Assembly (NCBI RefSeq): GCF_004123295.1
Contig: NZ_SDMK01000005.1
Span: 1-64,000, forward strand
DNA: 64,000 nt
Direction of reading: 5' to 3'
Source: Silvibacterium dinghuense
GTDB taxonomy: Bacteria > Acidobacteriota > Terriglobia > Terriglobales > Acidobacteriaceae
Shown piece by piece: positions 54,328-63,558 of this stretch. The notes beneath the pieces were generated by a model. It ran no database searches. It saw nothing but the letters and a program-made list of their open reading frames with translations, and had not been told where the DNA came from. The number at the start of each line of letters is the position of its first letter. Positions within the stretch are counted from its first letter, which is position 1. A program made the translations under genes and the position numbers.

Positions 54328-55610
54328 TACTGCGCACCTCCGTTGCTGTCGTCCGCCTTCATATCGATTACGCCGCCAGATTCCTTCTGTTCCTCTGAGG
54401 CTTGCGACGGTACGAGAACAGAGGTGACCTGCTCGCCGTCGCTGTACTTATCCTGGCCTCCCACAATCACCCGATCGCCCTCCTCGAGACCGCTCTTGAC
54501 CTCTGCAAGTTTGCTCGCCTGCAGACCAACGACTACAGGCCGAATCCGGACGCGATTCTGCGCGTCGACCACATAGACCATCTGCTGGCTGCCGTGAATG
54601 ACCAGCGCTTCCACCGGAAGCGTGAGAACATCATGCACACTCGCCATCGCAAGGCGCGCGTTCGCATACATGCCGGGAGCGATGGAGAGATCGCGGTTGT
54701 CCACATCGACTTCGGTCTCCATGGTGCGGGTCTCAAAGTTGACATTGCGCGTGAAGCGAACGATTTTCCCCGTGATGGAGCGGCTCAAGGCATCGATGCG
54801 AATGCGGATGGTATCGCCCTCGTGGATATACTGCACGTCGTCCTCGGGAACAGGCATACGCAGGCGCAGCAGCGTGCTCTGCGCCAGGCGCACGATAGGC
54901 AGATCCTGCTGATTGGAATTGGTGCCGCTCTGAATGAGCGCACCCGTATCGGCATAGCGCCAGACCACTACGCCATCAATCGGCGCAACCACATGGGTAT
55001 AGTCCTGAATGGCCTGCTCACGCTCATTATTGGCATGTGCCGACTCGGCATGTTGCTGAGCAGCATCAGCCGCGGCCTTCGCTGCATCCACCTGCGAAGC
55101 GGAGGAGAGGTCCTTACTCTGCGCATCATCGAGCTCCTGCTGCGCGACCAGCCCCGGCTGCGCCTTTGACGTGTCGAGGAGGCGCTGATAATTAAGGTGC
55201 TCGGCAGCATGCACCGCTTCCGCCCGCCTGATCTCGTGCTGGGCACGGGTAATCTCTGCCCTGGCCTGCGCCATATCAAAGGCGCTGGCCTCGAGCTGCG
55301 CCTGCAGCTCCGGCACTTCAAGCACGGCGAGGACTTCGCCTTTCCGCACTTTGTCGCCAATATCCACATTGATCTTCTTCATGAAGCCACTGACCTTGGG
55401 GTGAACATCGACCACCTGGTACGGCTGAAACTGGCCGGCGAGGCTGAGCATGTGCGAGATATCGCCACGTTGCACACGAGCAACGCTGGCCGAGGGCACG
55501 GATGCCGATTCTTCCGCAGGATCTGCGGAGTGTGAGCTGCAGGAAATGACAGGAAGAAGGGCAGGCAGAGTAAGGCCCATCGCGAACAAAGACAGAGATC
55601 GCTTTCGCAT
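54327..55610 (-). CDS. RND efflux periplasmic adaptor (membrane fusion protein)
   Basis: 427 residues. A lipoprotein-type signal is visible (PALLPVISCSSHSAD; Cys 25). Halves of the lipoyl domain (GDKVRKGEVLAVLEVPELQAQLEAS and THVVAPIDGVVVWRYADTGALIQSG) flank a coiled-coil hairpin rich in Ala, Gln and Glu. A beta-barrel and membrane-proximal domain (GQDKYSDGEQVT) follow. It bridges the pump to TolC. It is the first gene of the three-gene operon; no regulator is beside it. Confidence 0.93.
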   Translation of the reverse strand: MRKRSLSLFAMGLTLPALLPVISCSSHSADPAEESASVPSASVARVQRGDISHMLSLAGQFQPYQVVDVHPKVSGFMKKINVDIGDKVRKGEVLAVLEVPELQAQLEASAFDMAQARAEITRAQHEIRRAEAVHAAEHLNYQRLLDTSKAQPGLVAQQELDDAQSKDLSSASQVDAAKAAADAAQQHAESAHANNEREQAIQDYTHVVAPIDGVVVWRYADTGALIQSGTNSNQQDLPIVRLAQSTLLRLRMPVPEDDVQYIHEGDTIRIRIDALSRSITGKIVRFTRNVNFETRTMETEVDVDNRDLSIAPGMYANARLAMASVHDVLTLPVEALVIHGSQQMVYVVDAQNRVRIRPVVVGLQASKLAEVKSGLEEGDRVIVGGQDKYSDGEQVTSVLVPSQASEEQKESGGVIDMKADDSNGGAQ

Positions 55611-55754
55611 GAAAGGTACATCCTTCTGAGCAGTAAGTTTTCAAACAGAGAAGGGAATGCCCTAGCGCACAGCGCACACTGCGCCGGACAAAGGAACGGT
55701 CCGCAGAGACACTGCCGCCCAAAGAGGGCGTCCCAACTTCAAAGAATGGGAAAG

Positions 55755-56177
55755 CTAGAGAACTGCGGGAGGAGGAAGGACGAAGAAGAAAGACATACCT
55801 GCACGCTGGTGTAAATGCCAGCTACGGCCGCTCTCGCGGTAAATTCGCGAAACGAGGGCACCACGAAGCTGCTGAACAAGAAAAGTCAGCAGCAGAGACA
55901 GCAGGCCAAGCATAAACGCCGCAAGGGAGACAGGAGCCGGCCGCGGAGGCTGAACGTCTGCGTCCTGCTCGCGGGTCGCCTGCTGCTCATCACGTGAAAG
56001 CAGTTTTGCGCACGGAATAAGGCGCACAGACGATTGCGGCGGATAGTAGAGGGAAACCTTGTACCCTGTTCCCCAGCAGAGAACAGTGAGCCCTAAGGCG
56101 ATGAACGCCAGATGCATCCACGAGAGCAGCAGATGTTTTGTCATAGCGGCATTCACAGGCTTTGCATCTTTCGTCAT
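55755..56177 (-). CDS. Two-helix membrane protein of unknown function
   Basis: 140 residues. Helix 1 (MHLAFIALGLTVLCWGTGYKVSLYY) and helix 2 (LAAFMLGLLSLLLTFLVQQL) flank a Pro/Gln/Asp-rich loop (RDEQQATREQDADVQPPRP). The tail ends FFFVLPPPAVL. It precedes the RND operon by about 145 bases on the same strand. No family recognised. Confidence 0.6.
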   Translation of the reverse strand: MTKDAKPVNAAMTKHLLLSWMHLAFIALGLTVLCWGTGYKVSLYYPPQSSVRLIPCAKLLSRDEQQATREQDADVQPPRPAPVSLAAFMLGLLSLLLTFLVQQLRGALVSRIYRESGRSWHLHQRAGMSFFFVLPPPAVL

Positions 56178-56467
56178 TGTTTGGATGCGTGGACTTGGTT
56201 CGCCGGTTGGCGCTCGAGAAGGCTACCACTCTTCGAGCTACCCATTCGGCCTCTCTCTACTGTAAGTCATAGCACATACGAAGTGGAAAATCTCGTTCGT
56301 TCCTGACCGTTCGTTCATCGAACGACCAGATTTGCTCTGCTTCTATACAGTGACGCTTATTCTTCCCCGAGCAAAGCTTTTCCCTTCCAGTTCCAGAACC
56401 GGCCTCGCACGGAGAGCTGCATCCTCTCTCAATCCGAGTCCTCAGAGCCCCTATGGCTCTGAAACAC

Positions 56468-58585
56468 TCACGGCTCGATTCTCACCGGCGCGCGCCAGAA
56501 TGAAGTCTTTCCAGTTGCAGGGTCGAGAATCGTGACCTGGCAGATGTAGTCACCCGTCTCCAGGCTTTGGATGTCGAGATCGAAATGCAGAGGAACCTGC
56601 TTGAGCCGGGGCGATGCCTCGGGACTCACAGCCGATGCCTGGGACTGAAGTTTCACCGCGTTGTCGCGATAAAGGCTGACGTAGGCAACCATCGGCTTCG
56701 GCTGATCGGGACCAGCCTCATAGGCCTGCAGATAAACATAGAACGGCTGATCACGATGGAAGACACGCGTCACGCTGGGAATCAGCTTCATTCCGTCACT
56801 TACAAGCGGATTGACCGCAGCTTCTTTTGTCTCATCCTTGCTCTTCATCGCATTGTAAAGTGCGTCAGCGAGTGACACACGCTGGCCGCTCAGCACAACG
56901 GAGCTGATAGGAACGTGCTGCTCCTCGCGATTGAGATTCGGAATGGTGAATGAGGTCTCATACGTTCCAATACGCCCCGTTTCGTCATCGCGGGCGAGAA
57001 GCTTGAAGCGATACGTGCCAGGCAGTAACGTAATCCCCGCACCATATTCAATGGGCATACGGGCGAGTTCCTGCTCTGTTTCGCCCGTAAGTTTTATATC
57101 CACGTGATCGCGAACATTGGTGATGGTTGTACCGCCATATATATCTTTCACTTCACCGATGAAGTCGATCAGCGTGTGGTCCGCGCCACGACGCTTTGCT
57201 AATGCCAGCTCGTGACCAGGAATCTTCACCACATACGGCACAAAGTATTCCGCGCGGTTGAGTTGGAAGTAATTCAACTCCATGGCGACAGTAAGATCCG
57301 TTACCGGATCTTCGAGCATCAGCGCGTCTTCCAGCTGGCGCTCCTTGTCCGCCTCCGTAAACTTCGCAAACTCCTTGCCTGCGTAGTATCCCTGTCGGTA
57401 TTCAAGCTTCGCGTCGGCAGGATGATTGACCGTGATTTTGATACGGCGGAAGCGTCCATCCAGCGCAGTATTCGTCGTGTAGTAACTCAGCACGTAGTAA
57501 TCGGAAATAGAGCGCTGCGCCTGCGTGATCCCGCGCGTGAGGTCGTTCGTGTCGAGCAGCGCCTTACCGCCTGTATCTGCTGCAAGCCCATAGAGCGTAT
57601 CCTGCGACTGCTGAAAATCGGCTTGTACAGCCTGCGCCGCAAGCCCCGAGTAGACGCCGATATTACCTGGCGAACCCTGCGTGGCATTGCCGAGAGGCGC
57701 TTCAGCAACCAGCCCCCGCGCATCGATCGGCCAGAAGGACACACCTGCACGAATCGCAGCATCGACTGTCGCGTGGAGTTGCGCCTGGTTGTCAATTCCG
57801 TTCAGCTTAAGCCCACTCGCAAAATAGACGAGCACCTTTTTCTCATTCAGATGCCCGAGCATATTCGAAGCAGTTTGCAGTGCGGAGAGCTGGCGATCGG
57901 TGTTGAAGATATTGAATTCGCTGTCATCCTGCCCGAAGGCCGCGCCCTGGTCGGATGCACTCGCATCGCTGGCTTCCGTAGCCCATTCCTGGTGCTCTCC
58001 CACTTCAAGCGTGGTCAGAATGCTCAGCAGGCGATCCCGGTCCGCAGTAAAGTCCTGCAATACATCCACCGATCCCTGACTAAAACGGAGAATAGAGACA
58101 AGATCGACAGGCGTCATCTCCGTGCGGATAAACTTTGTCGCAGCTTCCAGCGCACGTCTCTGATCGGCTGGCCCCATCGCCGACATATCGAAGTAAAGGG
58201 CCATCAACCGGCGATCCTTATAGTGCAGAGTATCTGTGGCCTCCGGCGTAATCTGCGATCGATTCAGCTCCTTATAAACCGTCACCTTCTCGTCGTCACG
58301 GGCGCGAACAGGCAATGGTGCGGCAGTAATCGGCAGAGTCTGGTGCTCGCAGAAGCGAATCTTTTGCGGAACTCCGTCCTCGGTTAACGTGAAATCCGCG
58401 GCCGTAAGGCCGTCTACCGGCTTGCCGTCTTTCCCCTTTACTGTCACAGTCTCGGTTACGATTTGAGAGCGGACACTGATCGTAGCCACAGCCTCACTGC
58501 CGGGATCGCCATTCTGGCCAATCACCTGCGCTCCCGCGGCCGCGGAGCAGGAAGCAAGAAGAAGCAGGGAAAGAGCGTGGCGCAT
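56468..58585 (-). CDS. VWA-domain protein, TIGR03436 (acidobacterial) type
   Basis: 705 residues. A signal peptide (LLLASCSAAAGAQ) is followed by the N-terminal segment VTVKGKDGKPVDGLTAADFTLTEDG, the TIGR03436 signature. A von Willebrand A domain has LMALYFDMSAMG (DxSxS-like), then SILRFSQGSV and VYFASGLKLNG. The C-terminal ~280 residues are beta-rich (LEYRQGYYAGKEF). These acidobacterial proteins have no proven role; a surface or periplasmic binding function is inferred. It starts four bases after the TonB receptor stop, so the two are probably translated together. Confidence 0.88.
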   Translation of the reverse strand: MRHALSLLLLASCSAAAGAQVIGQNGDPGSEAVATISVRSQIVTETVTVKGKDGKPVDGLTAADFTLTEDGVPQKIRFCEHQTLPITAAPLPVRARDDEKVTVYKELNRSQITPEATDTLHYKDRRLMALYFDMSAMGPADQRRALEAATKFIRTEMTPVDLVSILRFSQGSVDVLQDFTADRDRLLSILTTLEVGEHQEWATEASDASASDQGAAFGQDDSEFNIFNTDRQLSALQTASNMLGHLNEKKVLVYFASGLKLNGIDNQAQLHATVDAAIRAGVSFWPIDARGLVAEAPLGNATQGSPGNIGVYSGLAAQAVQADFQQSQDTLYGLAADTGGKALLDTNDLTRGITQAQRSISDYYVLSYYTTNTALDGRFRRIKITVNHPADAKLEYRQGYYAGKEFAKFTEADKERQLEDALMLEDPVTDLTVAMELNYFQLNRAEYFVPYVVKIPGHELALAKRRGADHTLIDFIGEVKDIYGGTTITNVRDHVDIKLTGETEQELARMPIEYGAGITLLPGTYRFKLLARDDETGRIGTYETSFTIPNLNREEQHVPISSVVLSGQRVSLADALYNAMKSKDETKEAAVNPLVSDGMKLIPSVTRVFHRDQPFYVYLQAYEAGPDQPKPMVAYVSLYRDNAVKLQSQASAVSPEASPRLKQVPLHFDLDIQSLETGDYICQVTILDPATGKTSFWRAPVRIEP

Positions 58586-58589
58586 CGCT

Positions 58590-61532
58590 TTAGAACCTCA
58601 ACCTTGCTGTAATCTGCAGACTGCGCATGGCGTTTACAGATGCAGGAACTCCAAAAAGCGAATTGGTCGTCGTAGGATCGACGGTGACGTTATAGCTTGC
58701 GTAGACAGCGTGATTCAGCACATTGGTCGCGTCCGCACGAATATCGAGATAGGTGCGCTGCGAAGGGCGAAAGGTGCGCGAAAGCGACGTATTGAAGGTG
58801 AACTGGTCAGGACCAGTGATGGAATCACGGCCAGCACTCCCCCACTGTCCGGATTGCGGTGCAGCAAAGGCAGCCGGGTTCAGAAAACGTCCGGCAGGTG
58901 CGGTGTAAAGTGGCGCAGAGGTACGGTCCGGACGGATGCTCCCGGAGAAACCCGTGCCGGGAACAGTTGCCAGATAGACCGGGGTCTCCGGCAGACCGGA
59001 GCCCGCGGCGATGGTGTTGAGGATTGTCCACTCTTTGTAAACACGCCCCATCCATCCCCCCATCAACGTCCCGCCTCGTATCCCCATGCCTGTGGTGTAT
59101 TGCAGCGTCGCATTGAGCAAGTGGCGCTGATCGAACGTAGAGAGTGCGCGTTCGGCATAGAGGTTGCGCCAGTTCTGTGCAGTAGCCATGCTGGTCGCTG
59201 CGGCGCTGGTCGCACCACCGGCAAGCGGTCCCTGGCCGCCGAGTACCGCATCGTCATCGATCGACTTCGAATAGGTGTACTGCACCGATGCTGTGAGTCC
59301 GCTGCGCAACCTGCGGCGCAGCTGTATGGTTCCGGCTTCACGCGAGGAGCTTCCCGAAGAGGTGCGATAAAGGAACCCTGACGGACAGGAGGGACAGGGA
59401 TCAGTCGCGCCAATGGGATAGCTGTTAGGGAGAAACTGCTGCACACCATTCGATCCCTTGACGCCAAGGTAAGTCACCACCATCTGCAGCGCAGCCGGAA
59501 GATCCCGCTGCGCGCTTGCCTGCCATACCTGCGCATAGCCCACACGGAAATTCGGATCGATAGCAAAAGTATCCGCGGTGGTCGTACTGCAGGCATTCGG
59601 CCCCGTCTTCAGCGACTGGGGGCAGATCGTATTGCTGGCGCTGATGCTGGCAGCAAAGGGCGCCTGCTGTGCCAGTTCCAACGCAATGTTCTGGTAGATC
59701 GAAGTATCGGCATAGATGCCGTAGCCCGCACGCAGAATCAGCGAAGAGGCAGGCAAGGGGCGCCAGGATAGAGCGAGGCGCGGCTCAATCATGCGGCGAT
59801 CGGGACGCATCAGTGAACTGGGATAGTGCTGCCCGGTGAGCGATCCCGTCGGATTGCTGGCAATGACCGTCGCCACATCTGTAAACCCTGGCGCAATGTC
59901 CAGATTCGCAAGACGATTCTTTAACTCGGTGATCGGTGCGCCATACTCCCAGCGCACGCCAATGTTCATCGTAAGATCGGGAGCCAGATGCCAGTCATCT
60001 ACCGCATAGAGGTCATAAACAGACTGGCGCAGGTACTTGTCCGGATTCCCCGAAACGAGCGAGGCGGTATCTGGAATCCCGCTGAAGAAGTCCGACAGAT
60101 CCGATCCCGTAGCATTGCCCGTGAAGGTGAAGGTGCCGCGTGGATCCTGCTGCGCATAGTCATTGAACTCTTCCCGGCGAAAATCTCCACCGGCGGTAAG
60201 GTCGTGCCTGTGGATGTACCACTCCATCGAACCGCCGATGGCATTCGTCTCATTGCGATTGAAGGAGCTCTGCGCATCAGTCAGCGAAGCGATACCGCTC
60301 GAGAAGACCAGCGTAGGCGGTCCCCAGTTCGCAGGCTCCTGATTATTGCCGGTCATACCCGCATTTCCCGAAACATTGATCCTGTCTTCGAAGAAAGGCG
60401 TAACCTGCGCGCGTAGACGGCTGAAGCGGTACTGCAGATTCGAGAAGAGATTTCCGGAAAATCGATGCCGGTAGCCGATCTCCGTATTCAGCCCCAGCGT
60501 AGAGGTCGCATCGCGAAAGCCGAAGAGGCTTGTCGTATCTTCCCGCGTGCTCTGCAGGGCGAAAGTCCCAGTCACCGAATCGCGGCCTCCGATACCGCGC
60601 TCAACGCGCGTCTGCAAAGCATCCTTATGAGTCCCATTCAGCACGGGAAGCTGATAGTTATAGGCTGCGTCGCCAGTAACATTCGGCAGCGGATAAAGAT
60701 TCAGCAGCGCCTGCGCGACAGGATCCATGCTGCTGACGGTAGTAGTCCGCTGAAGAAGCGTGGGAACAAGGCCCGTGTTATTCGCAGCGTTGTTATCCCG
60801 CGTCCATTGATAATTGACCGCAAGATTCGGACCGTGCCGGAAGAGATGCGGAATCTGCAACGGCCCGCCGAACGAGGCTATCGCGGTGAACTGACTGTAC
60901 CCAGGCTTCGCAGCTTCAGCACCGGAGAGCGCATACGGGCGGGCATCGAGCGCCGAGTCGCCGAAGATAATCCCGAGCCCTCCGTTATAAAGGCCACGCC
61001 AATGATTGCGTGTATTGCCAAAGGCCTGGTCGAGCGAGAACTTCGAAGTCGCCGCATTATTCACACTGCCGTTGACCACCAGGCCGTCACGGCGAGCTGG
61101 CACCTGTGGTGCCGCGGATTTACCCGCGGAAGCCTCTGCCGTCTGCGGCGAAGCAGCCTCAGGGGCATGCGCCTCCGATACCTTCAGATTGGATAGCATC
61201 TGCCCGGCCGGAAGCATCTTCAGCTCAAAGCTGGCCGCCGGTGCACCGGCATGCACGGCAATCTCCTGCTCTACGGGCGAGAAGAGCGGCATGGTAACGG
61301 TAATCTTCCAGTTGCCGTCAGAAAGATCGGAAAAGGAATAGTTGCCATGTTCATCCGATGTGGTGACAAACTTTTTCCCGTCCTGCGTGGCCACTACTGT
61401 AGCTCCCGGAACCGGAAAATGATTCGACTCAATATGACCATGCTGCTCGGAAGCCTGTAACAGCAGCGGACAGAGCAAGCATGCGGCGATGCTCCACTGC
61501 CTCCATCGCCAGCCGAGTGTCTTCTGCATCAT
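58590..61532 (-). CDS. TonB-dependent receptor, Oar-like
   Basis: 980 residues. A signal peptide (WSIAACLLCPLLLQAS) is followed by a carboxypeptidase-regulatory-like fold (VPGATVVATQDGKKFVTTSDEHGNYSFSDLSDG). The plug is short; the barrel is long and ends in an aromatic-rich strand ITARLRF. The segment RRDGLVVNGSVNNAATSKFSL and several large loops are typical of acidobacterial Oar-type receptors. No siderophore-type TonB box is evident. It is the first gene of the pair with the VWA protein. Its ligand is unknown. Confidence 0.88.
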   Translation of the reverse strand: MMQKTLGWRWRQWSIAACLLCPLLLQASEQHGHIESNHFPVPGATVVATQDGKKFVTTSDEHGNYSFSDLSDGNWKITVTMPLFSPVEQEIAVHAGAPAASFELKMLPAGQMLSNLKVSEAHAPEAASPQTAEASAGKSAAPQVPARRDGLVVNGSVNNAATSKFSLDQAFGNTRNHWRGLYNGGLGIIFGDSALDARPYALSGAEAAKPGYSQFTAIASFGGPLQIPHLFRHGPNLAVNYQWTRDNNAANNTGLVPTLLQRTTTVSSMDPVAQALLNLYPLPNVTGDAAYNYQLPVLNGTHKDALQTRVERGIGGRDSVTGTFALQSTREDTTSLFGFRDATSTLGLNTEIGYRHRFSGNLFSNLQYRFSRLRAQVTPFFEDRINVSGNAGMTGNNQEPANWGPPTLVFSSGIASLTDAQSSFNRNETNAIGGSMEWYIHRHDLTAGGDFRREEFNDYAQQDPRGTFTFTGNATGSDLSDFFSGIPDTASLVSGNPDKYLRQSVYDLYAVDDWHLAPDLTMNIGVRWEYGAPITELKNRLANLDIAPGFTDVATVIASNPTGSLTGQHYPSSLMRPDRRMIEPRLALSWRPLPASSLILRAGYGIYADTSIYQNIALELAQQAPFAASISASNTICPQSLKTGPNACSTTTADTFAIDPNFRVGYAQVWQASAQRDLPAALQMVVTYLGVKGSNGVQQFLPNSYPIGATDPCPSCPSGFLYRTSSGSSSREAGTIQLRRRLRSGLTASVQYTYSKSIDDDAVLGGQGPLAGGATSAAATSMATAQNWRNLYAERALSTFDQRHLLNATLQYTTGMGIRGGTLMGGWMGRVYKEWTILNTIAAGSGLPETPVYLATVPGTGFSGSIRPDRTSAPLYTAPAGRFLNPAAFAAPQSGQWGSAGRDSITGPDQFTFNTSLSRTFRPSQRTYLDIRADATNVLNHAVYASYNVTVDPTTTNSLFGVPASVNAMRSLQITARLRF

Positions 61533-61710
61533 CCTGATTCAGCTCTCCGAAGGCTACAGGGTTTTGCTTGCGTATATTCAGGGACTGCGGTGTCGAACAG
61601 GATTGTCAGGCGGCTATTGGATGTATCAACACCGCATTCGTAAGCAGGAATAGCTGTAAAAATAATCCCCGACAGACAATTTTCTTATCGCTGTCTTTCG
61701 AGATATACGC

Positions 61711-63549
61711 TCAATTCTCACTTGGAGGCTGAATTTCGTCGATGACCAGTACCGGCAACGGGGCCTTCCCTGGTTTCAGCTCCAGCCCCATATCCGCGAC
61801 CGCAGTAAAGAGCGTTGCCGAAGAGGATGGATCTGCCTCGGCAGCCTGTTCGGCAGAAACCATACGTTCATTCGCGTCACCGACAAGAATGCTGCCATCC
61901 GGTCCTCGCTTCGAGCCCGGAAATTGCACAGAGAAGTCGTAGGAGCCATTCAGTCCTGTCCGGTCGATAATCTTGTGTTCGGTATAAGCATTAAGTATCT
62001 GCACAATCATGCTCAGCGGCACAGACTGTCCAATCGTCTGACCATCGATCCCTTGTATGACACTGCCTGGTCCGCCAATCGCGTCGCCGAGCTTTGGCCG
62101 ATGCAACGCATCGTCCGGAGATGGAAGCTTTAGCTTCGATCCGCCTTTCGCAACGGTAAGGAGATAGACCGGCAGCATCCGGGTCTCCCAGTGCGCCCTG
62201 AGATGAAAGCGATCCAGTAAGACAGGCTGGAGCATATGAAGACGCTGTTTGTAGTGGAGCTTTTCTATGACCGGAATATCCGGGCCATCGACCTTTGCCT
62301 CGATGGCATAATGGGTTGAGTTCGTCCAGGCTGGCAGATGATCGATCTGGTAGCTCTTATCGATGCCATAGGCAGACTCGATCAAGGCTTTGAGCGATTC
62401 GGTTTCACAGTGATAGCCCTCTTTTGACAAGCCGCAGTTGCCGCGATCGTCATGCGTCGGATGTATCGATACAACCGCAAAACGCGGCAGACCTGCGGTG
62501 TCCACATCCTGCATGGCAGCAACAGCATCACCGAAGAGCCCTGGCGCCACGGCAAAGCCGACAACCAGAATCGAGGTAATAGCCACAGCGGCTTTTGCGC
62601 GACCGCTCATGCGGTCCGCAATAGCGCCTGTCATGATGCGCACAACCCGCCGCTTAAGATCGGCTCCGGTGACTCCGGCCATAGGCGTCACAGGAGATTC
62701 GAGATACCAGCGGCAGACGCCGAGAATACTCTCGGCATAGACTTCTGGCCGGCTCCCGGCACACAGTACGGCCTCATCGCAGGCCTGCTCACGCTCTTCG
62801 AGCAGCCGCGCGCGGATCATCCAGACCGCGGGATGAAACCAGAAAACGGCAGTAATGCACATGTGCAGGAATGCGGTCAGATTGTCGCGCCTGCGGATAT
62901 GGCAGAGCTCATGCGCAAGAATGGCATCGACCTGCGCCGGCGAAAAATCCTGGAGCAGGCTGCTCGGAATCAGGATGCGCGGGCGCACAATGCCGACCAC
63001 ACCAGGCTCCACGCTGCCTTCATGCGCGAGGATCGAAACACCGGAAACCCGGCCCAGCGGCAGCGTAACGCGCAGCAAAGTGCGGATGCGATTCCATTCG
63101 TGAACATATAGAAACACAACGATGCCTGCGCCACACAGCCACATTGTGGCCAGGAGCGAGAGTGCAAGACCAATCGACGCGTGAGAGCCTGCAGCCGCGT
63201 TAGAGAGATTCACCGGGTATGCGGATTGCTGCGGAAACGGCATTGAAAACCGCACCACACCTGCAGTCAGTGCCGCATCATGCGGCTTTGCGATGAAGCG
63301 CCATGAGGCATACCGCATCCCCACCCACCTGCCGAGCGAGAGAAACAGTCCAAAAGGCAGGCAGAACTTCACAGAGGCCATCATCCACAAGCGATAGCGC
63401 ACACGCGCCTGCGCACGATGCAGCATCGCAACCAACAACCATATAGCAAGAAAAACAGCGGTGGACTGCCAGAGATGATTCAACACTGCAGCCGGCCATG
63501 GAGAATCTGCAGAAACGATCGCACCGTGGACTGCAAACATAGCTCGCAC
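61711..63549 (-). CDS. M56 (BlaR1-like) membrane metallopeptidase fused to TIGR03435 domain
   Basis: 612 residues starting at GTG 63549 (AGGAGG five bases before); ATG 63540 is an alternative. The N-terminal part has several TM helices (ALSLLATMWLCGAGIVVFLYV is one) and the gluzincin motif HELCH in ILAHELCHIRRRDN, as in BlaR1/MecR1. The C-terminal ~260 residues are TIGR03435 (FAVVSIHPTHDDRG, LKALIESAYGI, LRAHWETRMLPVYLLTVAKGGSKL, ending VLVIDEIQPPSEN). BlaR1's penicillin-binding sensor is replaced by this soil-type domain, so the signal is probably not a beta-lactam. It lies nine bases after another TIGR03435 gene. Confidence 0.9.
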   Translation of the reverse strand: MRAMFAVHGAIVSADSPWPAAVLNHLWQSTAVFLAIWLLVAMLHRAQARVRYRLWMMASVKFCLPFGLFLSLGRWVGMRYASWRFIAKPHDAALTAGVVRFSMPFPQQSAYPVNLSNAAAGSHASIGLALSLLATMWLCGAGIVVFLYVHEWNRIRTLLRVTLPLGRVSGVSILAHEGSVEPGVVGIVRPRILIPSSLLQDFSPAQVDAILAHELCHIRRRDNLTAFLHMCITAVFWFHPAVWMIRARLLEEREQACDEAVLCAGSRPEVYAESILGVCRWYLESPVTPMAGVTGADLKRRVVRIMTGAIADRMSGRAKAAVAITSILVVGFAVAPGLFGDAVAAMQDVDTAGLPRFAVVSIHPTHDDRGNCGLSKEGYHCETESLKALIESAYGIDKSYQIDHLPAWTNSTHYAIEAKVDGPDIPVIEKLHYKQRLHMLQPVLLDRFHLRAHWETRMLPVYLLTVAKGGSKLKLPSPDDALHRPKLGDAIGGPGSVIQGIDGQTIGQSVPLSMIVQILNAYTEHKIIDRTGLNGSYDFSVQFPGSKRGPDGSILVGDANERMVSAEQAAEADPSSSATLFTAVADMGLELKPGKAPLPVLVIDEIQPPSEN

Positions 63550-63558
63550 CGCCTCCTC

